Shown here in pieces: positions 34,201 to 46,315 of a DNA stretch of 64,000 nucleotides (positions within the stretch are counted from its first letter, which is position 1; every line of letters starts with the position of its first letter). Position numbers and translations under genes: made by a program. The notes beneath the pieces were generated by a model. That model was not told the DNA's origin. It did not search any database and was given only the letters and a program-made list of their open reading frames with translations. Source of the stretch: Sphagnum magellanicum. Its lineage: Eukaryota > Streptophyta > Sphagnopsida > Sphagnales > Sphagnaceae. The DNA is taken from positions 20,867,390 through 20,931,389 of the forward strand of contig CM038911.1 of assembly GCA_021904315.1 (NCBI GenBank), given 5' to 3'.

Positions 34201-35206
34201 GGTTGTGTTTTTTAAATAACAATTATATGAATAGACTCTTGTATTACACTATTAACATCATGAACTATTGGTAATGCCACATCTATTACAAGTAACTCCT
34301 TAGTCTAAGGCTTAGCATGTGGAATTTGTTGATGTAATTGCTAATGTGCTTCCTTAATGGTCCATTGTATGACCATTATCACCATTTTCTAGAAAATTGC
34401 ATCCTATTGAAATGTAGTTTAAACTATCATGTATTCAATCAAATTTGTACTTATTGGTTCTTGTGGTTTCAACTGTTCTTCAGCTAATGTGGACACTATT
34501 ATAGATTGAATTGCTAATTATATGGCATCTTGATCAGTAGAGACATCTTCCAATCCACTTGCACCCTTCATCTCCTTAGGTGCCTTAAGCTTTTGGTGGT
34601 TCCCCATTAAGACCTACTTAATATCGCTCCTTATTTAACTTTGTAAAATTATCTGTTGGGGGTTCAAAATATTACTTCAAGTTGTTGAGATTGTGTGTCC
34701 CCCACCTCCTACTAGAATAACACAATGAATCTATATGTGAGAATTTCAAGCAATAACATTAGGGTTTCCATCGCACCTTTCTAATCAACTCACATAACCC
34801 ATGTAGTGAAGTGCGATTTCAAGCACATTTTCATTAAAAAAATTTCTTTTCATAACTTCATGTTGTACTATCGAATAAAAATAACTATGATCGAAACTAA
34901 TTGTTTTGGCCTCTGATTTCATGTCTAAAAATATGCTGAAAGTCCAAAACTTGTGTATCAGTCACAAAAAGATATTAAGCATTTTTTTGAAAATAATAAT
35001 GGGAATTTCTTCAATGATTCAAAACAAATTCTTTCAAAACATTATAGTCCACATAATTTATGAGATAAAAGTTTTTGCCTCTTCAACCTAAAGACTTTGC
35101 GTAAAAAAGAGGTTTCACCTCATATCTTTTATTAATTGAAGTTTTTTTTTTGCTGACATCTTCATATTCCTTTTTTGTTATTTGGGGTTTTTCCCCTAAA
35201 AACTCA
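34200..35206 (-). pseudogene. Unidentified coding remnant, one side of the chromovirus 2 insertion
   Basis: On the minus strand long stretches keep coding character: DHSYFYSIVQHEVMKRNF and NENVLEIALHYMGYV (about 34770-34890), EEIPIIIFKKML, and farther on KLKAPKEMKGASGLEDVS and LAEEQLKPQEP (about 34480-34630). The series is broken by many stops. I recognise no family. It may be a host pseudogene, the accessory frame of a retroelement, or cargo of the CACTA-like element starting at 33225. More sequence of the same strand and character lies beyond chromovirus 2 at 42701-42880. Confidence 0.45.
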
Positions 35207-35211
35207 CTTTT

Positions 35212-36030
35212 TGTCGCAACCCCACTTTGAGGAAAGTGTGAGGTCGCCACTCATAATCCCGAAAATGGGACTTGGGAGTCCTCTGGGACTCCTAGAAACT
35301 CAGAGCGCGATTGCAAGGGTCAAAACACCTTGCATTGAACCATTCTTTATACCGTTGGAAAGGTCTTGAAGTGCATATTTCCAAAATGGCCTTGCATGAG
35401 CCATTTGGACATCTGCAACACAAGTTATGGTCGAAAGAAGGGCCGGGAGTCAAACTGGCAGTTTGACTCCTTATCACTAAAAGTCAAGAATTGACCCAAT
35501 TCTGGTGCGTGCAGGGGGAGTGCAACACACCGTTGGAAAGCTCTCGAGGAGAGTTACAACTTTGGTTTAGATCTCGTCCCGTTCCGAGTTTGGCACGAGA
35601 AGTTATGAGCGTGCAAAGTCCCAAGAGTCCCCGGGACAATTTCGGGACTCCACTTTGGGAGTCCTGGGAAAAAGAGCCATTTGGATGCAAGTGCGGCAGA
35701 GAGCTGTAAAGAATACTATATGGGGGAAGGTGGAGGCTTCCCCTGAGTCCGGGCCGTGGTGAGTCAAGTGAGTCCAAGGTAGCCCGTGGCTTGTCCCAAC
35801 ACCAAAAGGGTGCAAAATGAGTTATAACCAACTTGTTGGTTGGATTTGGATGCAGGACCGTGTAATTGAGTAAGCTTGTCCCTCTTCCTAGTCTATCCCG
35901 GAGCTTTCAGCACACCCCTCTCACCCCCTTTAGTGCTAGAAGTTGGGAGCGTGCCCCGAGTCCCAGAATTTCCGCAACTTGAGTGAATTAGCCCCAACTT
36001 GGGGCTAATTAGGGACTTGGGAGCGTGTCA
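35212..36030 (+). repeat. 5' LTR of chromovirus 2 (family B2)
   Basis: Starts TGTCGCAACCCCACTTTG and ends GGGAGCGTGTCA. The palindrome at 35446-35470 has perfect arms GGAGTCAAACTG and CAGTTTGACTCC. Confidence 0.92.
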
Positions 36031-36032
36031 CA

Positions 36033-36044
36033 TGGTATTACAGC
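36033..36044 (+). other. Primer-binding site of chromovirus 2
   Basis: TGGTATTACAGC, the tRNA-Met type site seen at 6793 with small differences. Confidence 0.75.
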
Positions 36045-36080
36045 TCTGGTTGAGCTTAGTGCATTTCTTGGGAGTTTCGG

Positions 36081-37120
36081 ATGGCGCCCAAGAAGAATCG
36101 GAAGCAAGCCCAAAACACCATGTTCAAAGAACCCAATGAAGACCATGTAGTCGTACTGGAATCAATTGGGGAGGAGGAACCAATAACCCGAGAGGACCAA
36201 GATGAGCCCGAAAGTGAGGAGGAACAACGGAGCTCGGTCCTATTCACCCAAGAACAATTGGAAGTCCTCCTCAAGATGAATAGGCCCGACCTTAGTGAGT
36301 TGGTTACGGCCCTCAAGGGAGAAGCATCCAAGGATACGAGGTTCCAACTAGCCAAACCCGGGAACTTCGATGGTGCCCGTGACCGAAAGGTTGTGGATGC
36401 TTGGCTTGCGAAAATGGAGGATTATTTGCATGCCGCCAAGGTTGGACGGCACTCGGCCGTGGAGCTTACCCAGTCCTACTTGAAAGGCTATGCCGCCACA
36501 TGGTAGAGGACCGTGAGACAATAGGAAGGGAAGAACCATGGCTACATTTGGGAGTTTTTCAAAGATCTTGTCGAGACCAAATTTGTCCCAAGGAACTCCG
36601 ACTACATTTCGAGGTGCAAACTTCGTGACCTTGTGAATGGCACAAATGAAAATTTGAGGCAATATGTGAGGGCTTACTCCGAACTCATGCTCGAAATCCG
36701 ACACATGCATGAGTTGGACCGTGTGTGCCAATTCGTGATGGGACTTCTAACTTGGGCCAAGCGAAAGCTTGAGGAAAATTGGCCCTCCTCACTATCCGAA
36801 GCCATCAGGAAAGTGGAAGGCTTCTCGGATGTGGGGCGGAGTGAAAAATCCAGGTTAAAAAAGGACAACAAATTCCTTCACAAGAAACCAAGGCATGATG
36901 GCGAATGGAACCGTGGGCAAGGAAGCCCAACCAAGGACAAGCCCAAACAATTCCAAGGCACGGGGTTTAAACCCAAGGGGAACTTTGTGAAGAAGGGGGC
37001 TCCTTTCAAGAGGAGCCAACCCAAGGGAGATGTTGGGGTGAAACCCAAAGGAGCATGTTTCAACTACAACGAGATGGGGCACTACTCCAAGGATTGTCCC
37101 AAGTCCAAAACGGGGAATGG
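36081..37120 (+). pseudogene. Chromovirus 2 gag with zinc knuckle
   Basis: Capsid/nucleocapsid remnant: ATG in MAPKKNRKQAQN, the acidic segment, DRKVVDAWLAKMEDYLHAAK, RQYVRAYSELMLEIRHMHEL, a basic tail and a CCHC-type knuckle around CFNYNEMGHYSKDC (about 37058-37100). Closely related to the gag of chromovirus 1. Fossil. Confidence 0.85.
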
Positions 37121-37149
37121 GGGCTCTAAGGTAATTGCCTTCAATGCCA

Positions 37150-37830
37150 ACCTAGCCCAAGTTGAATGCAATCGACTTATCTTCTTGAAGGGGAAGATTG
37201 CTAAGCGGGATTTGTTATGTCTTTTGGACACATGAGCTTCTCACAACTTCATAACACGAAAAAGCGCCAAAAGGATGGAGCTCCACTTGGAGGAGCTCAA
37301 GGCACCCATCGAGGTGCATTTCGCGGATGGGGTTCCCCATCCCACTACGTCATAAGCAAAAGAGGTGCCTCTCCAACTAGGAAATTAGAGAGGAAAGGTG
37401 GACTTGTTGGTGTCCTCCTTGGGTGGAGTGGAATGCGTTTTGGGAATGGAGTTCATCACCCAAAACAATGTGCTCATAGAAGGGCACAATAAGCTAGTTA
37501 GGATTCCTTCCAAAAGTGGGATTATGAAAGTGAAGGTGCATGAGATGCCTTATGTGGGTGGGCCAACCATCCACATTATGTTATGAAAAACCTTGGAAAG
37601 AGAATGCGTGGGAGGTTACGACATGTTATGTGTCATGCGGGTGTTGGATGAGTATGAGCCCAAGGAAGCCACCAAGTTGGTGACTTCCACCAAGTGCATA
37701 AAGCAAGTTTTGGAAGAATTCTCGGATGTCATGCCCGAAAAATTGCCCGAAGACCTGCCCCCGAGAAGACGAATTGATCATGCAATTGAGGTGGTACCGG
37801 GAGTGGCACCTCCCGTCAAGGCCCCATATA
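37150..37830 (+). pseudogene. Chromovirus 2 protease region
   Basis: The retropepsin neighbourhood (LLCLLDT at about 37205, then VECVLGMEFITQNNVLIEGH) precedes the RT linker with [18 protein letters not shown]. Fossil. Confidence 0.78.
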
Positions 37831-39330
37831 GAATGAGCCATGAGGAGTTGAAAGAGCTTAAGGTTCAACTCGAAGAACTCTTCACGAAAGGTTACATCAA
37901 ACCAAGCAAATCACCATATGGGGCACCTGTCCTTTTTGTTCACAGAAAGGATGGGACGCTGAGAATGTGTGTTGATTATAGAGCAGTCAACAAGGCAACG
38001 ATGAAGAACTGGTATTGTCGCAACCCCACTTTGGGATAAGTGTGAGGATGAAACTCACACCCCCAAAAATGGGAAGTTGGGGTCCTCCGGAACTCCCAAA
38101 AACTCAGAACTCGAGTTCAAGGGTCAAAAAACCTTTCATTGAGGTGTTCTTTATATCAATGGAAAGGTCTTGAAGTTTAGATGCCCAAAATGGCCTTGTA
38201 TGTGCCATTTGGACATCTGCAACCCAAGTTATGGGCAAAAGAAAGGCCGGAAGTCAAACTGGCAGTTTGACTCCCGACCACTAAAAGTTGGGAATCAACC
38301 TCTTCCCAACGTTTGCTGAAGGAGTGCAACATGGCGTTGAAAAGCTCTCAAGGAGAGCTACAACTTTGGTTTAGACCTCACTCCAATTGGAGGTCAGAGG
38401 CGGGAGATATGAGCTCCCAAAGTCTTGGGACTCCAACCCGGGACAATTTTGGGACTCCTCCTTGGGAGTCCTGGGAAAAAGAGCCATTTGAATGTAGCCT
38501 CCACTGAGAGCTGCAGAGAATATTATATGGGGGAAGGTGGTGGTTTCCCTCGAGTCCGGGCCGTGGTGAGTCAAGTGAGTCCAAATGCCCATGGCTTGTC
38601 CCAACACCCAAGGGTGTTCTCGAATGTGAACTAACCCTCTTGTGGTTGGTTTTGGATGTAGATTCAAGTGAGATAACACTTGTCCCTCTTCCTAGTCTAA
38701 TCTCGAGACTTTTAGCATGCCCCTCTACCCCCTTTTAGTGTTGGAAGTCGAGAGCGGCCCTCAAGTCCTAACTTTCTGCAATTCAACGTACTTGGACTCT
38801 CAAGTGGGTCTAGCAAGGGACTTAGTGTCGCGTTAGGTATCCTTTGCCCCAAATCGATGATCTATTTGACTGTCTCTCGAGAGCCAAAGTGTTTAGTAGG
38901 ATTGAACTACATTTGGGATATTACCAAATTCGGATCGTGGAAGGGGATGAAAAAAAGACCGCTTGCCACACAAAGCATGGCTCATACAAGTTCTTGGTGA
39001 TGCCTTTTGGGCTCACCAATGCACCCGCCACATTTTGCACTTTCATGAATGACATTTTCCGGGAATGGCTTGATAATTTTGTGGTCGTCTACATAGATGA
39101 CATTTTGATCTATAGCGGCTCCTTGGAGGAGCATGCAAAGCACCTTCGCAAGGTGTTCCAAAGGCTAAAGGAAAACAAGTTGTATGCTAAGCTTGAGAAG
39201 TGCGAATTTGGGGTGACGGAAATGGACTTCCTTGGGCATAGGATAACTCAAGAAGGTTTGAAAATGGATGATCACAAGGTCAAGGCAATTATGGATTAGG
39301 AACCACCCAAGTCGGTGGCGGCCTTAAGAT
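37831..39330 (+). pseudogene. Chromovirus 2 reverse transcriptase, split by an LTR
   Basis: RT remnant: [20 protein letters not shown] and [10 protein letters not shown] before the nested LTR (38016-38835), then PQIDDLFDCLSRAKVFSRIE, VMPFGLTNAPATF, the catalytic VVYIDDILIYS (about 39085) and FLGHRITQEG after it. The domain order and both flanks match a standard Ty3/gypsy RT. Fossil. Confidence 0.88.
38016..38835 (+). mobile_element. Solo LTR, family B2, nested in chromovirus 2 RT, TSD GGTAT
   Basis: 820 bp with a perfect target duplication GGTAT at 38011-38015 and 38836-38840. The palindrome lies at about 38250-38273. This LTR family inserted into a member of its own lineage. Confidence 0.92.
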
Positions 39331-39389
39331 CCTTTTTGGGTTTAGCCTCCTACTATCGCAAGTTCATCAAGAACTTTGCGAAGATAGCG

Positions 39390-39870
39390 CGCCTTTGACA
39401 AACCTCTTGAAGAAGTCCATCGTCACTTACGAATGGGAAGAAGCATGCGAGAAAGCTTTTGAAACCTTGAAAGGTATTTTGGTGAAGGCACCCGTGTTGA
39501 AGTTGCCCGACTTTGATAAGGACTTTGAGATCCATTCCCATGCCTCCGACTTTGCAATTGGAGGAGTCCTAGTGCAAGAAGGAAGACCGGTGGCATTTGA
39601 GAGCAAGAAGTTGAATGAGACGGAGCAAAGGTGGCCAACACATGAGAAGGAAATGTGGGCGGTCATACATTGCCTCAAGACTTGGGGCCATTACATAGGC
39701 TCCAAAGATGTGGTAGTGTGGACCGACAATGTGACCTTGAAGTACTTTGCAACTCAACCCAAGTTGTCCTCAAAACAAATGAAATGGCAAGACACATTGG
39801 CCTTGTTCAATGTAGATATTCGTCACAAGCCCGGGAAGGATAATGTGATGCCCGATGCGTTAAGTTGAAA
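39390..39870 (+). pseudogene. Chromovirus 2 RNase H
   Basis: RNase H remnant with HSHASDFAIGGVLVQEGRPV, the TxxEKEMWAVIHCL helix, VVWTDNVTLKYF and the end HKPGKDNVMPDALS. Order and length match the family. Fossil. Confidence 0.87.
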
Positions 39871-39879
39871 ACACCAACT

Positions 39880-40425
39880 TAAAGTGGTGTATGTGGGAGA
39901 GACGGAACTTCAAAAGGAAGTTCGACTAGCAAGCTGCCGAGATGCATTTGCCAAGGAGGCAAGGCAAAACATTCAAAATGTAGCCAAGTCCCACTTCCAT
40001 TTGCAAAATGGATTATTGTGGTACAAACAAAAACAACTCTATGTACCGGAAGGGAAGATGAGGGACACCATTTTGAAGGAGTGTCATGATGGACCGCTTG
40101 CGGACCATGGTGGTGCAAAGCGCACCACAACACTCTTAAAGAAGTCCTACTATTGGCCCAACTTGAAGGATAGTGCGGAAGAGTATGTGAAGACTTGTTT
40201 AAATTGCCAACAAAACCGAACCCTCAACAAGAAGCAAACGGGTTTGTTGCAACCTTTGTCAATTCCGGAAGGGCCGTGGGAGAGTGTGTCCATGGATTTC
40301 ATGGTAAGCTTGCCCCCATCAAGGGGGTTCAATGCCATCATGGTGGTGGTGGATCGATTTAGCAAAATGGCACATTTCATTCCCACAAAGGATGAGGCCA
40401 CGGCCCAAGAAATTGGTAGGTTGTT
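39880..40425 (+). pseudogene. Chromovirus 2 integrase, N-terminal and core start
   Basis: The zinc-binding HHCC region (ILKECHDGPLADHGGAKRT, then CLNCQQNRT) is followed by the core start MDFMVSLPPSRGF and VVVDRFSKMAHFIPT. A reversed LTR begins at 40426. Fossil. Confidence 0.87.
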
Positions 40426-41242
40426 TGACGCGTTCCCAAGTCCCAAGTTAGCCCCAAGTTGGGTTAAAGTCACTCAAGTTGCAGAATTTTTCGGACTCGG
40501 GGCATGATCCCAGCTTCCAACACTAAATGGGGGGGTGAGAGGGGCATTCTGAAAGCTCCGAGATAGACTAGGAAAAGGGACAAGCTTACTCAATTAGATG
40601 GTCCTGCATCCAAATCCAACCAATAAGTTGGTGATAACTCATTTTGCACCCTTTTGGTGTTAGGACAAGCCACGGGCTACCTTGGATTCACTCAACTCAC
40701 CACGGCCTAGACTCGGGGGAAGCCACCACCTTCCCCCATATAGTATTCTTTGCAACTCTCCGCCGCATTTGCATCCAAATGGCGCTTTTTCCCGGGACTC
40801 CCAAAGTGAAGTCCCGAAATTGTTCCGATTTGGACTCCCGGGACTTTGGACGCTCATAACTCCTTGCCTCAAACTCGGATTGGGGCGAGGTCTAAACCAA
40901 AGTTGTAGCTCTCCTCAAAAGCTTTCCAATGGTGTGTTTCACTTCACCTACACGCACTAAAATTGGGTCGATTCCCAACTTTTAATGGTTGGGAGTCAAA
41001 TTGCCAGTTTGACTCCCGACCCTTCTTTCGACCATAACTTGTGTTGCAGATGTCCAAATGGCTCATGCGAGGCCATTTTGGAGATATAAACTTCAAGACC
41101 TTTCCAATGGTATAAAAAATGCCTAAATGCAAGGTGTTTTGACCCCTACAATTGCGCTCTGAGTTTTCAGGAGTCCCGGAGGACTCCCAAGTCCCATTTT
41201 CAGGAGTGTGAGTGGCGACTTCACACTTCCCTCAAAGTGGGG
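40426..41242 (-). mobile_element. Isolated LTR, family B2, nested in chromovirus 2
   Basis: B2 LTR in reverse orientation, beginning TGACGCGTTCCCAAG. Its left flank is integrase and its right flank is the 3' spacer of chromovirus 2. No target duplication was found, so more than a simple insertion has happened here. The palindrome lies at about 40991-41016. Confidence 0.82.
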
Positions 41243-41879
41243 AAAAATGGAACTTCTTGCGTAAGCCCAAATCAAAATCAAACTCCTACTTTGGGGTGGA
41301 GAGAAATCTTAACCCTAAAAGAAGAGGCAAGCAAGGTGAGCTTGCGGGGACATGCACAAGCCTTAAGTGCCTCCCAAAGGGTTGGTTAGTAGTGGTAGCC
41401 AACACGGGAAGTCATGACCCCGTTCGTGTACTTTATCGTGTAGTTTGGGATTTGAGTTTTGGCAAAACCTAAATGTCACTTCTCATACCTTGATAAGCAA
41501 ACCTTTTAATCAAGGCTTGATTGTTGTGATCAAGGCGCAAGGTTGGGAAAGGAGTCATGTCAATAGCTTAGGTCAAGAGTAGACTTGACTTGAGTCCTCA
41601 TGAAGGGAAGGTTAGAAGAATGGCCTCCCAAATGGGGGCTCCGTCAATTAGGCTAATTTAGTCTTTTGACGAAGCAAAGGTTAAGCGTTTTCTATGAGAT
41701 GCCCTTGGACTTGTCAAGAAAGTGTTGGAAACTTGGGGGCGCCTAAGTTAACTTGAAGCAAGGTCCAGCCGCAAAAATCGACATTTGATGGCCAAGGATC
41801 CAAAGAAGCAATTGCAATTGTGGAAGGAAAATTATAAGTGTCAATGAGAACATTGACCTTTTCTTCTAGTGGGGGAGAG
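41243..41879 (+). other. Chromovirus 2 3' spacer and polypurine tract
   Basis: Matches 10040-10679 of chromovirus 1 closely (for example GTAAGCCCAAATCAAAAT and GGTTGGTTAGTAGTGG). It ends in the purine tract GTGGGGGAGAG before the LTR. Confidence 0.8.
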
Positions 41880-42695
41880 TGTCGCAACCCCACTTTGAGG
41901 GAAGTGTGAGGTCGCCACTCACACTCCCAAAAATGGGACTTGGGAATCCTCTGGGACTCCTGAAAATTCAGAGTGCAATCGCAGGGGTCAAAACACCTCA
42001 CATTGAGGCGTTTTTTATAATGTTGGAAAGGTCTTGAAGTTTATATCTTCAAAATGGCCTCGCATGAGCTATTTGGACATCTGTAGCACAAGTTATAGTC
42101 GAAAGAATGGCCAAGAGTCAAACTGGTAGTTTGACTCCCGACCACTAAAAGTCCGGAATTGACCCGATTCCGGTGCGTGCAGGGAGAATGTAACCCATCG
42201 TTAGAAAGCTCTCGAGAAGAACTACAAATTTGGTTTCGTCCCAATCCGAGTTTGGGGCGAGAAGTTATGAGCGTGCAAAATGCTGAGAGTCTAAACCGAG
42301 ACATTTTTGAGACTTCACTTTGGGAGTCCCGGGAAAAAGAGCCATTTGGATGCAAGTGTGGTGAAGAGCTATAGAGAATACTATATGGGGGAAGGTGGAG
42401 GCTTCCCCCGAGTCCGGGCCGTGGTGAGTCAAGTGAGTCCAAGGTAGCCCGTGGCTTATCCCAACACCAAAAAGGTGCAGAATGAGTTCTAACCAACTTG
42501 TTAGTTGGATTTGGATGCAAGATCATGTAATTGAGTAAGCTTGTCCCTCTTCTTAGTCTATCCCGGAGCTTTCAGCACACCCCTTTCACCCCCTTTAGTG
42601 CTGGAAGCTGGGAGCGTGCTCCGAGTCCCAAAATTTCCGCAACTTGAATGACTTAGCCCCAACTTGAAGTTAACTAGGGACTTAGGAACGCATCA
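41880..42695 (+). repeat. 3' LTR of chromovirus 2 (family B2)
   Basis: 816 bp, starting TGTCGCAACCCCACTTTG. The palindrome at about 42114-42138 is slightly degraded. Confidence 0.9.
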
Positions 42696-42700
42696 CTTTT

Positions 42701-42880
42701 CATCTTCTTCATTTGGGAGTTCTTGAATTTTGTTCACTTTCTTCAGGAACCTATGAAACTTTTGATTCATATGAAAATAAGCTTCCTTGTCTAATGAAGT
42801 AAGCAATGATTCACTCCTATAAACTTTCATTCTTTTAATAAGAAAACACATAAGTGTTTTTATTTATTCATATCGACACA
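42701..42880 (-). pseudogene. Unidentified coding remnant, other side of the chromovirus 2 insertion
   Basis: A minus-strand open stretch of about 55 codons with SESLLTSLDKEAYFHMNQ, FHRFLKKVNKIQELPNEEDE, ending at the target duplication. The composition is amphipathic and charged, unlike random AT-rich sequence. Family unknown. Together with 34200-35206 it shows that chromovirus 2 landed in a formerly coding region. Confidence 0.45.
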
Positions 42881-44544
42881 CATTTATTATCCATTAGTAT
42901 TGGAGGGTTTTAGATATTTGATTACGAAAATATAGATTAATCCATTTTCAATATTATTTTAAAACAAATTTACCATAGCTATGGTCTCATTAGTGGTTAT
43001 GAAATTTAATTACAAAATAATAAAAATTCTAAATATTCTTCTAAGTATCCTTAGTATTTTCCAAGAATATTCAAATTTATTTATTTATATTGTAAAAATA
43101 CAATAATCTCACAACTTTTGAACAAATAAAATTTATTATAGTTAACCTTCTAATACTCCATGCCTAGACATAAAACTTTATTTCAAAAGAAACTTACTTA
43201 TGTTAATATTTTTAAATAACTTTTCATTATTATAATTTTCTTTTTGGGGAATTTCCTGGCATTATGTTGTTTTAATATCTATTTTCTTTTGGAAAATATT
43301 CGACCCCTTTGGCCTTTTCATATACATTTATGGGAATGATATCTTTGTAAATTGAATGTAATTTTTTTGTCCTTTATGATAATGAATGTTGTTATTGACA
43401 TTAGATTGTTGTACTTAATTTTATTTTGTTAATAAAACAAAGTAGGTGATGATATTTTTAAATTCTACAATGAAGAAGGTTCAATTGAAAATATTACAAC
43501 TATCTATGGAAGCAATTTTTTATCCATAAATATTTTCTATGCCAAGTTCACCCTTGTATTATTTTTTTTTTGTTGAGTTTTTGTTAGGAGATTGTTACCC
43601 GGTAAATGGAAGCAATTTAATAAGGTAGTGATTACTTCGTGAACAACATGATGCAACAAGACATTTGATTAGTTGGATAGGATTAAAAATGTTGATCATT
43701 TGATTTTGAATTACTTTTGGAGGGAAAAAAACTTAGTTTTGGAATTTGATGGAGTTTGGGAGATTGTTTTTGTTTTACACACATAATTAGACTTAAAGAG
43801 CTAATAGAGTTAAAACAAAGGCATAGTATGAAGTTCAAAGTTTTGTTGGTATTGGAAACCACATATTTTTCATGTTTTCATTTTTTATTTACATTTTTAA
43901 GACTATAAATCTTTTATATGTTCAATTTTGAGTAAAGAGAGTAGTGTGAAATTAATAAGGAAATAGTGATCACACTTTGTACTATTGTGTTTTTTTTATC
44001 TCTAATTATAATTTTGACCATAGAATTATTTTTTCAAGAATGAATTAGAATTTGAGGATAACGAACAATAGCTATAATGAGAAAATTATGTAAAATCAAT
44101 CTACCAAAATTATTTTGAACAATTAAAACCACAAATTGTAAGTGTTGGAATAAATGATTAAAGTTGAGTTTGTATTGTTTGAAGCAAGTAGAGAATAATT
44201 CTAAGATAGAATCTATGCCCACTAGATATAAAATGCAATCATTTTGACAAATTTGTGGACTTGGGATATAACATATACATAAGAATAATGGGAATAATGT
44301 GAACAAAAACTAGGAAATTATCTCAATAAATTGGAATGCTGATGTTTGGCCTTAATATGGATAAACTTTAAACCCACCCTTGCATCATTTGAAAACAAGT
44401 GTATTTGTCAATGCCATGATTTATTTTCCTTCTTCATAAATACGTCATTTGCCACTTGTCCTTTATTTCTCGCTTCCAATTTCGGTATTCCTCTTCTCTA
44501 TGTGATTATGCATCAAGAGATAAGTATGCTAACTATCACTATTG
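42881..44544. other. AT-rich interval without recognised genes
   Basis: No element or gene was recognised. A 90-codon minus-strand open stretch at 44034-44306 has a composition expected by chance in AT-rich DNA. Confidence 0.4.
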
Positions 44545-45179
44545 TTAAGGGGGTTGGATGATTACATGATTTTGGATGAACAAACATTTAGGATAGGGAC
44601 TGATTAGGGAACTTTGTTAGTTTGAATTTTGAATTCTTGTTGGTTTTGAATCATGGTGAAGAGATATGGGACTACCCAAAGGGGGAGGTTCTAGAAAAAA
44701 GAGGAATTCTTAGACACAATCTTGGGGAAAAGTAAGAGGAGATGTAAGTACTTGTAATAAAAAACCATGTATTTTGTTTTTGATATACCACAAATTTTAA
44801 TTTTCTTAAAAAAAAATTTCAACAAAACATGGAATTTTGATGTAATTTTGATTCATGTTTTTAGAAATATAGATAATCACATACTTTTGTAATGAGTTCT
44901 ATGTATATATTGTTGTGTGAATTTTTTGTAGTATCAAAGTATGATGAAATGAATTGTAATTTTATTTCTAGAGTTTTTTTTATAATGTTTTATAAAGTAT
45001 AAATTCTAGTTATATGAAATAACCATGAACATGGTGTTTTAATGAATGGCAATGTTAAGTGTGTTGAGAAACAAGGCATAAATAATGAATGTATGCATGT
45101 GAAATGCAAATATGTTGTTATAATACTATGGAATAATTCTGCAAGAATTAAATTTCACTTCTACAATTTGACCATCTTG

Positions 45180-46315
45180 TGGGGAAATTTTTTCTGTTTT
45201 TTTTTACATTAATGAAAGGGTTTGTAATAATTTATGTTGTTATATTATAGATGAAAATGTTTAAATGAATAGTGTTGTTTTTTCAATTCAGAATTTAAAG
45301 GGGTATGTTAGAAAGTATATGAGGTTTAAGTAGTTGACGTTATAAGGATTGTAGAGTGATCTACAAACTTTGAAGACAAAGAATTGTGAAACAAGATGAA
45401 TCGAATGGTGACCCAAAGTTTATAGCAACAATTGAACTTGGAGGTAAATTGGCAAGTTATTAAAAAACAAATAGAATACAATCTTGAAAATGGAGATGAG
45501 TATGCAAGGCTTACAAAAACCCCATATTAGAATTTTATGTTGGATACACAAGTTCTGATAACAGAAGAAAAACTTACATGGCATAAGTTGTTTCTACCAC
45601 AAGAGGTGGTACGACATGAAGTATGGACTTGGGAGTTTTTAGAGAAGGCAAAATTATAGATGACAATCTCCACAGATAAATGGAGTCGACTATTCACCCA
45701 AATGAATGGGTGTTGTATACTTCTTAGCCACAATCTCTGGTTTAAAGTTGAAGAGGTCAAGACACAAGGACTTTTATAGTACCTAATCAACCACATGAAA
45801 TTTCAAGTCTAGATTTGGTGACTAACTAAGGAAGGGATGTTATAGGAGGTATATAACCCATGTTTGTGTATCAATTTGCATCTCTAAATTATTATGAACC
45901 AATGGAAGATTAGGAGGTGGAAGAAAACACCAATATCAATGTGGTTGAAGAGATTGAGGAAAATTACCTATGATCATATGAGTTGTAGAGGCACAAGTGA
46001 ATGTGTTGGATGAAGTACCATAGTTATACTCACATCAAAGGAATCTAGAGTTGGATCAAACAAGGTACATAACTAAAACACGAGATCATGAATTTGTGGA
46101 TTTAAAAATGGTCAAATTACTTTCAAGGGTTTATGCATTCTATGAAGAAAAATGACATGTACTCATGGGTTGTCCTTTTGTGCCTTTTCACATCAAATCA
46201 AGTATTGCTAAACATGTGGAGTTATAAAACGTGGTAGGAACATTAATGGATCAACCACATGAACATGTACCAAGAATTCTTGCAATTTAAAATAGATTGA
46301 AAGGCACGGAGTTGT
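45180..46315 (+). mobile_element. Tat-like gypsy fragment inside copy A4
   Basis: Matches 5546-5968 (inverted) plus 3173-3374 and 4354-4530, in one continuous orientation here. That indicates the native order of this element region and that the arrangement at 1500-5968 is scrambled. Both edges lie in family A sequence. Fossil, non-coding part. Confidence 0.65.

Larger units (their letters stand above)
35212..42695 (+). mobile_element. Chromovirus 2 (Ty3/gypsy), TSD CTTTT, fossil with nested LTRs
   Basis: A 7484-bp element with both LTRs (819 and 816 bp) and a perfect 5-bp target duplication CTTTT at 35207-35211 and 42696-42700. Parts in order: primer site, gag, zinc knuckle, protease, RT, RNase H, integrase, 3' spacer, polypurine tract. 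Two solo B2 LTRs are nested in it (38016-38835 plus, 40426-41242 minus). By eye the LTRs differ at roughly a tenth of positions, so insertion is not recent. Several coding breaks. Confidence 0.92.

Noticed and set aside
35206-35216. Possible exon with splice donor exactly at the chromovirus 2 target site
   Set aside because: GTGAGT follows the coding-like stretch, but coding character continues past it in the neighbouring sequence, so an exon boundary is not needed.
44034-44306. 90-codon hydrophobic minus-strand frame as a gene
   Set aside because: AT-rich composition and no start context, neighbour or domain; a frame of this length is plausible by chance.
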